NCBI RefSeq assembly: GCF_002797535.1
Contig: NZ_PGFD01000001.1
Span: 1,860,001-1,924,000, forward strand
Length of the DNA: 64,000 bases
Direction: 5' to 3'
Origin: Chryseobacterium geocarposphaerae
GTDB taxonomy: Bacteria; Bacteroidota; Bacteroidia; Flavobacteriales; Weeksellaceae
The translations under genes and the position numbers were made by a program. The notes below the pieces were generated by a model, which was not told where the DNA came from, did no database searches, and was given only the letters and a program-made list of their open reading frames with translations. The number at the start of each line of letters is the position of its first letter. The stretch's first letter is position 1. Of this stretch, positions 60,569 to 64,000 are shown piece by piece.

Positions 60569-61582
60569 TTAGACTTCCTTATCAAAGTATAACATATAAT
60601 ATTTTCCTTTTTCATCTTCACCTGTAGCGATCTTCTGGCGATCACCATGAATATAAATATGGAAGTTTTTATCCAGTTTAATGATACTTTTGAAATGTCT
60701 TTGTGTTTTTTTCACCGCAGCTTCACTGATGGGGAATTCTTCCGCAATATTAATTTGCATATCCTGCTCATAATCCGTTTTAAAATTATTAAAACTTTCG
60801 ATTACGTGTTCGTCTCCCAATACTTCATTGGCAAATTCATCCAGCTTGAATTCTTCTTTTTCTTTAAAAAAGTTAATCGATTTATTTAAAAAGTCGGCCT
60901 GATCTGCTTTGGAAACTTCAAATTCCTGAGGTAACTGCTTTGTGATATAGTCTTTATATACCATTAAAGCTTCCTGTGTATGAAAATATTCATCGTCACG
61001 CTGCTTTACTTTTAAAAAATCTTCGAACCAATAGTACATATCCCCGTTTTTGTTGTTATCAACTACAGAAAGTACATATCCGGTTTCCTTATCATTATTG
61101 TAAATGAGAGCTGCTTTATCAATTTTCGATAAACCGATTCCCATATCTTTTTCAATTTCAAAGCCTTCTTCCTGAGGCGATATTTTCAGAAAAGATTCTC
61201 TTTTTTCGGTTTTAAAAATACCGATTTTGTCTACTTTTTCACCATTTTCTCTTTCATCTTCAAAATAAGCCACAAATAGTTCTCCTCCTTGAACTCTTGG
61301 GTTTTCCGCAGCTTCAAAAAGGTGTTTTGCGATGTTTTCAGATTCCCAAAGAAATTTCGCTTTATCATCAAAAATTTCAGATACCGCACTATAAACAGGA
61401 TTGTTTACCAAATAGGAATCACTATAGAAATGGAAAGTCTCTTCGGATTTGAACGAACCCAGAAAGTAATTCTCCAGCAATTCTGCCATCCCTTCATCCA
61501 GCTGCAGCTCTTCCTGAGAAAGCATTAAAGATTCTCCATTGATTTTATTTCCGACTCTGTGTACTACGATTTTTGAAAACAT
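60569..61582 (-). CDS. 37-kDa nucleoid-associated protein (NdpA/YejK family)
   Basis: 337 residues. FSKIVVHRVGNKINGESLMLSQEELQL is the family opening, with GELFVAYFEDERENGEKVDKIGIFKTEKRESFLK and DMYYWFEDFLKVKQRDDEYFHTQEAL in the middle and SIIKLDKNFHIYIHGDRQKIATGEDEKGKYYMLYF at the end. The E. coli homologue is bound to the nucleoid; function otherwise unclear. Monocistronic. TATCTTTG promoter box 20 bases upstream. Confidence 0.88.
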   Translation of the reverse strand: MFSKIVVHRVGNKINGESLMLSQEELQLDEGMAELLENYFLGSFKSEETFHFYSDSYLVNNPVYSAVSEIFDDKAKFLWESENIAKHLFEAAENPRVQGGELFVAYFEDERENGEKVDKIGIFKTEKRESFLKISPQEEGFEIEKDMGIGLSKIDKAALIYNNDKETGYVLSVVDNNKNGDMYYWFEDFLKVKQRDDEYFHTQEALMVYKDYITKQLPQEFEVSKADQADFLNKSINFFKEKEEFKLDEFANEVLGDEHVIESFNNFKTDYEQDMQINIAEEFPISEAAVKKTQRHFKSIIKLDKNFHIYIHGDRQKIATGEDEKGKYYMLYFDKEV

Positions 61583-61601
61583 TTTCGATTTTTATGGATT
61601 G

Positions 61602-61609
61602 CAAAGATA
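61602..61609 (-). promoter_or_regulatory. -7 promoter box of the nucleoid-associated protein gene
   Basis: TATCTTTG on the minus strand fits TAnnTTTG, 20 bases before the ATG. Confidence 0.5.
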
Positions 61610-61996
61610 TTAATTATCTCAGATACTCCACAGTTTTTCATTTTTAGAAACCTCATCATTCAGATATCTTAAAAAAACTAATATCACAATTTACAAGTGA
61701 TTTTCTGTCAGATTTTTTGGCAACAATTTTACACTTCTGCCACATTTGCTTTCATTACATTTTTAATCGGTTACATTACAAAAACTGAAAACGGAAAAGC
61801 CTAAAACCGAATTAAAAATCAACATCTTATAGAATGTAAATAATAATTTAAAAACTCAGAATCAGTTATAAATAGAGAGATTGAGGTCATTTTTATTTGA
61901 GTAATTATCGTGATTATAAAAAATAGTTAATTATTTATTCTGTCTTTATCTTGGTATGCTTTTCGCTGCAATACTGATACTTGAAAAATATAAATT
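61610..61996. other. intergenic region, about 390 bases
   Basis: Upstream region of two divergent genes. AT-rich, no frame with protein character and no RNA gene recognised. Confidence 0.4.
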
Positions 61997-62392
61997 ATGG
62001 TGAACGTGAATATGCAAGCTATTAATCAAAAAACAGCTATGGAGTATTTAAAATTTTTCTATCCCCCTCTTCGAAACGAAATCACGCAATTATCTTTACA
62101 GGATAATTTTGCCGGGGTCATTCAGGCAACGATTAATTATTTAAAAAGACTTTTGCAGGAATCTAAGGTCAACATCATTGCCCATCACATTAAGCTTATG
62201 GATATGATTTATAAAAACGGTGATTCTTATGTAAAAAGCATCATAGAAAATATTTTTGTAAGATCGTTTGAAAGCTTTAAAAAGCACGGAAAAATCCAGC
62301 ACTGGAAACTTCTTTATCAGAATATGCCTGTGAGCTTTCAGATCATCTACAATGAACAGAGAAAACAGGATAAGATATTTTTTGGTAAATAA
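61997..62392 (+). CDS. small hypothetical protein (DUF7674-like)
   Basis: 131 residues, no signal or membrane segment, nearly all helix. EYLKFFYPPLRNEITQL, VIQATINYLKRLLQESKVNIIAHHIKLMDMIYKNGDSYVKSIIENIFVRSFES and a C-terminal basic tail look like a compact helical bundle common in Chryseobacterium genomes. I believe it belongs to the DUF7674 group but cannot check. ATG at 61997; an internal ATG at 62012 is a possible alternative. The hairpin at 62403 ends the transcript. Confidence 0.6.
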   Translation: MVNVNMQAINQKTAMEYLKFFYPPLRNEITQLSLQDNFAGVIQATINYLKRLLQESKVNIIAHHIKLMDMIYKNGDSYVKSIIENIFVRSFESFKKHGKIQHWKLLYQNMPVSFQIIYNEQRKQDKIFFGK

Positions 62393-62402
62393 TAGTTAAT
62401 AT

Positions 62403-62441
62403 AATATTTTCGGCGGCACCTTTGGTGCCGCCGAAAATATT
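62403..62441. terminator. strong bidirectional terminator
   Basis: Perfect 18-bp stem AATATTTTCGGCGGCACC / GGTGCCGCCGAAAATATT with a TTT loop, between two convergent genes. Confidence 0.85.
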
Positions 62442-62442
62442 A

Positions 62443-62958
62443 TTAATTCTTTTTGGTAAAAGCCGTTTCTATAGTTTGGAGTTCGCTTTTATTCATTTTT
62501 GAAGATTTCTCCAGTTTTGCAGTAAATGTGGCCACCTCTTCTGTTGTGGATGGACAGCCCAGATTATCTCCTTTCTGATCAAAAGAATCGGTAAGAACTT
62601 CCCCTTTAGGGTTCAAAACCAGCCAGAATGGAAGCCCTGTATTTTCCCCGTTGTATTTATTCATCAGTTCCTGACCTCCGGGATTTTCAAGTTTTTTCTT
62701 TTCTCCCGTTTCCTGAACATCTACATAGGCTGTAACGAATTTTTTTTCAAAAATAGGCTTGGTTTCCGGAAGGTTCATATTCTTTTCCATCACATGACAC
62801 CATTTGCACCATGAGGCATGGAACACCAGAAGTACGTTTTTATTCTTTGATTTTGCTTCACTAATTGCCTTATTTAATATGACATCAGCTTTTTCCTGTG
62901 CGAAATTTAATTGAAAAAGGAATAACCCCAGTATTATAAGTATTCTAGAAAACTTCAT
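62443..62958 (-). CDS. exported thioredoxin-like protein
   Basis: 171 residues with a signal peptide (ending LNFAQ). Thioredoxin fold of the DUF255/YyaL-like type: VLLVFHASWCKWCHVMEKNMNLPETKPIF with the redox pair CKWC, then FVTAYVDVQETGEKK and LPFWLVLNPKGEVL, where the cis-Pro follows GL. Probably a periplasmic disulfide reductase. Stands alone; relatives work with cytochrome maturation or the T9SS, unproven here. Confidence 0.85.
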   Translation of the reverse strand: MKFSRILIILGLFLFQLNFAQEKADVILNKAISEAKSKNKNVLLVFHASWCKWCHVMEKNMNLPETKPIFEKKFVTAYVDVQETGEKKKLENPGGQELMNKYNGENTGLPFWLVLNPKGEVLTDSFDQKGDNLGCPSTTEEVATFTAKLEKSSKMNKSELQTIETAFTKKN

Positions 62959-63041
62959 ATAATTTTGTTTTTGATTTAAAGTGATACGAATGTAAGATTT
63001 TTATTCTCAAAATAAAGCAACTATATATAATTTTACACCAT

Positions 63042-63114
63042 TGTCATTTTGACGCAGCAAGAATCTCATGATATCTTAGATTCTTCATTTCACTTCGCTA
63101 CATTCAGAATGACA
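63042..63114. repeat. dispersed palindromic repeat, copy 2
   Basis: Outer arms TGTCATTTTGA / TCAGAATGACA (63042-63052, 63104-63114) with one mismatch, and inner arms AAGAATCT / AGATTCTT (63059-63066, 63078-63085). Shares its right part with the copy at 36118-36178. Confidence 0.7.
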
Positions 63115-63173
63115 TAGTCATAATAATTACGATAGCAAGATTAATGTAAAATTGTAATAATTATCCAAAATAA

Positions 63174-63201
63174 AATTCCCCTCGCTTTCGCTCGGGGAAT
63201 T
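63174..63201 (-). terminator. terminator of the susD-like gene
   Basis: Stem AATTCCCC / GGGGAATT (63174-63181, 63194-63201) with a GC-rich loop; TTTTATTTT follows on the minus strand, 27 bases past the stop. Confidence 0.7.
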
Positions 63202-63227
63202 CAACAAAAACTAAATAAAGAATATTT

Positions 63228-64000
63228 TTAAGGATTCTGTTCATAACCCGCCACCTGAATTTGGGATAAAGGGATCTGATACAGATAATCATTGGTTGTA
63301 ATGGTATAATTATAATTAAGATCTGCTGCAGCCTGATTGATAACACTCACTGCAATATTCCAACGTACCAGATCATGCCAGTACACTCCTTCTCCTGCAA
63401 ACTCAACCCTTCTTTCTTTACGGAGTGCGGTCGTAAAATCCGAACTTGACATCGAAGTAGAAAGTGCTGAAAGACCGGCTCTCTGGCGAATTCTGTTTAA
63501 ATAAGGAACTGCTCCACTGGTATTCCCTTCATAATTTAAAACTTCTGCATACATCAAGAGAACATCTGCATAACGGATAATCGGGAAATTAATAGGCCAG
63601 TCGTACCGGTTGGTGATAACAAGACCTCCTTCACGGAATTTCACAAAATAATTGGCATAATCCACCTGCCCGTTTTGTGCGATAAATTGAGTTTTAACCG
63701 TTACTGCTTTTCTCACATCTCCGGCTTCATAAGCATTAAGTAAAGACTGAGAAACTCCCAATTCACTGGAACTGTATAAACTCCCCTGCGCATTATATAA
63801 AGGATCGGCAGTCCCAAATGTCGGTGAAACATAACTCGGCAAATAGGATCCCTGTGAAAGGCCACCACTGATATGCTGAATTTCAAAAATATGATATTTA
63901 TTATCATTAGCGCTTTTAAACAAGTCCGCATAATTGGGTGCAAAAGTTACATACTGTCCTTCCCCTTGAATTATAGCGAATAAATGCTCCTTTGCTTTTG
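63228..64000 (-). CDS. SusD/RagB-type nutrient-binding lipoprotein, C-terminal part
   Basis: The frame is open from the right edge to the stop at 63228, about 257 codons; the start lies outside. SusD features: KSANDNKYHIFEIQHISGG near the cut, GGLVITNRYDWPINFPIIRYADVLLMYAEVLN, YLNRIRQRAGL and RRVEFAGEGVYWHDLVRW, and a C-terminal QIPLSQIQVAGYEQNP. A partner of a SusC TonB transporter, which is expected to the right of the window. The substrate is unknown, and no enzymes or regulators of a utilisation locus are within view. Confidence 0.9.
   Translation of the reverse strand, partial: KAKEHLFAIIQGEGQYVTFAPNYADLFKSANDNKYHIFEIQHISGGLSQGSYLPSYVSPTFGTADPLYNAQGSLYSSSELGVSQSLLNAYEAGDVRKAVTVKTQFIAQNGQVDYANYFVKFREGGLVITNRYDWPINFPIIRYADVLLMYAEVLNYEGNTSGAVPYLNRIRQRAGLSALSTSMSSSDFTTALRKERRVEFAGEGVYWHDLVRWNIAVSVINQAAADLNYNYTITTNDYLYQIPLSQIQVAGYEQNP

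Overview
The window is low-GC and gene-dense and reads as a chromosomal segment of a Chryseobacterium-like member of the Weeksellaceae (Bacteroidota). The grounds are gliding genes gldB and gldC, four proteins with type IX secretion (T9SS) tails, TonB-dependent receptors with partner lipoproteins, a SusD protein, a PafA-type alkaline phosphatase like that of Elizabethkingia, and -7 promoter boxes of the form TAnnTTTG. I saw no rRNA, tRNA, CRISPR array or prophage. One short IS200-like transposon is present.

Layout. 1-4.9 kb: a cut serine hydrolase, thyA, an SDR oxidoreductase, a GreA-like protein, a GH13 lipoprotein and a PRiA4_ORF3-like protein, all on the minus strand. 5-10.7 kb: a PhoR/PhoB-like two-component pair, divergent from a TonB receptor and a beta-helix lipoprotein. 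Between them lies a direct-repeat array with an 11-bp period, placed as a PhoB-type operator. 10.8-14.3 kb: two paralogous amidohydrolases, one cytoplasmic and one with a Tat-like signal, with an AraC regulator between them. 14.7-26.6 kb: two small secreted proteins, hemL, a LysM glucosaminidase, an ACC-deaminase-like enzyme, several small unknowns, a secreted endonuclease I, an orphan type VI Hcp with its own promoter and repeats, and an Old Yellow Enzyme. 26.7-30.6 kb: cdd, then a cobalamin riboswitch followed by btuB and a BtuG-like propeller lipoprotein.

30.7-49.6 kb: cca, tsaC, the IS200-like element, metB, gldC-gldB, nadE, a barnase/barstar pair, a HAF-repeat T9SS protein, two overlapping TPR sensor genes (the second without a DNA-binding domain), pafA, a GNAT enzyme, an AraC regulator and mdh. 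50-57 kb: a tight six-gene run of Ntn-hydrolase, porin, DASS transporter and sdhCAB. It looks like one pathway that cleaves an amide outside the cytoplasm, imports an acid and oxidises succinate. 57-64 kb: a SprB-repeat protein, a nucleoid-associated protein, a thioredoxin-like protein and the 3' part of a SusD gene.

Most genes are ordinary for the group. The parts most worth a second look are the hydrolase-porin-DASS-sdh operon, the Pho-like repeat array and its TonB receptor/lipoprotein pair, the orphan Hcp with upstream direct repeats, the amidohydrolase/AraC triplet, the cobalamin uptake operon, and the SprB-repeat protein, whose repeats sit between two copies of an unfamiliar domain.
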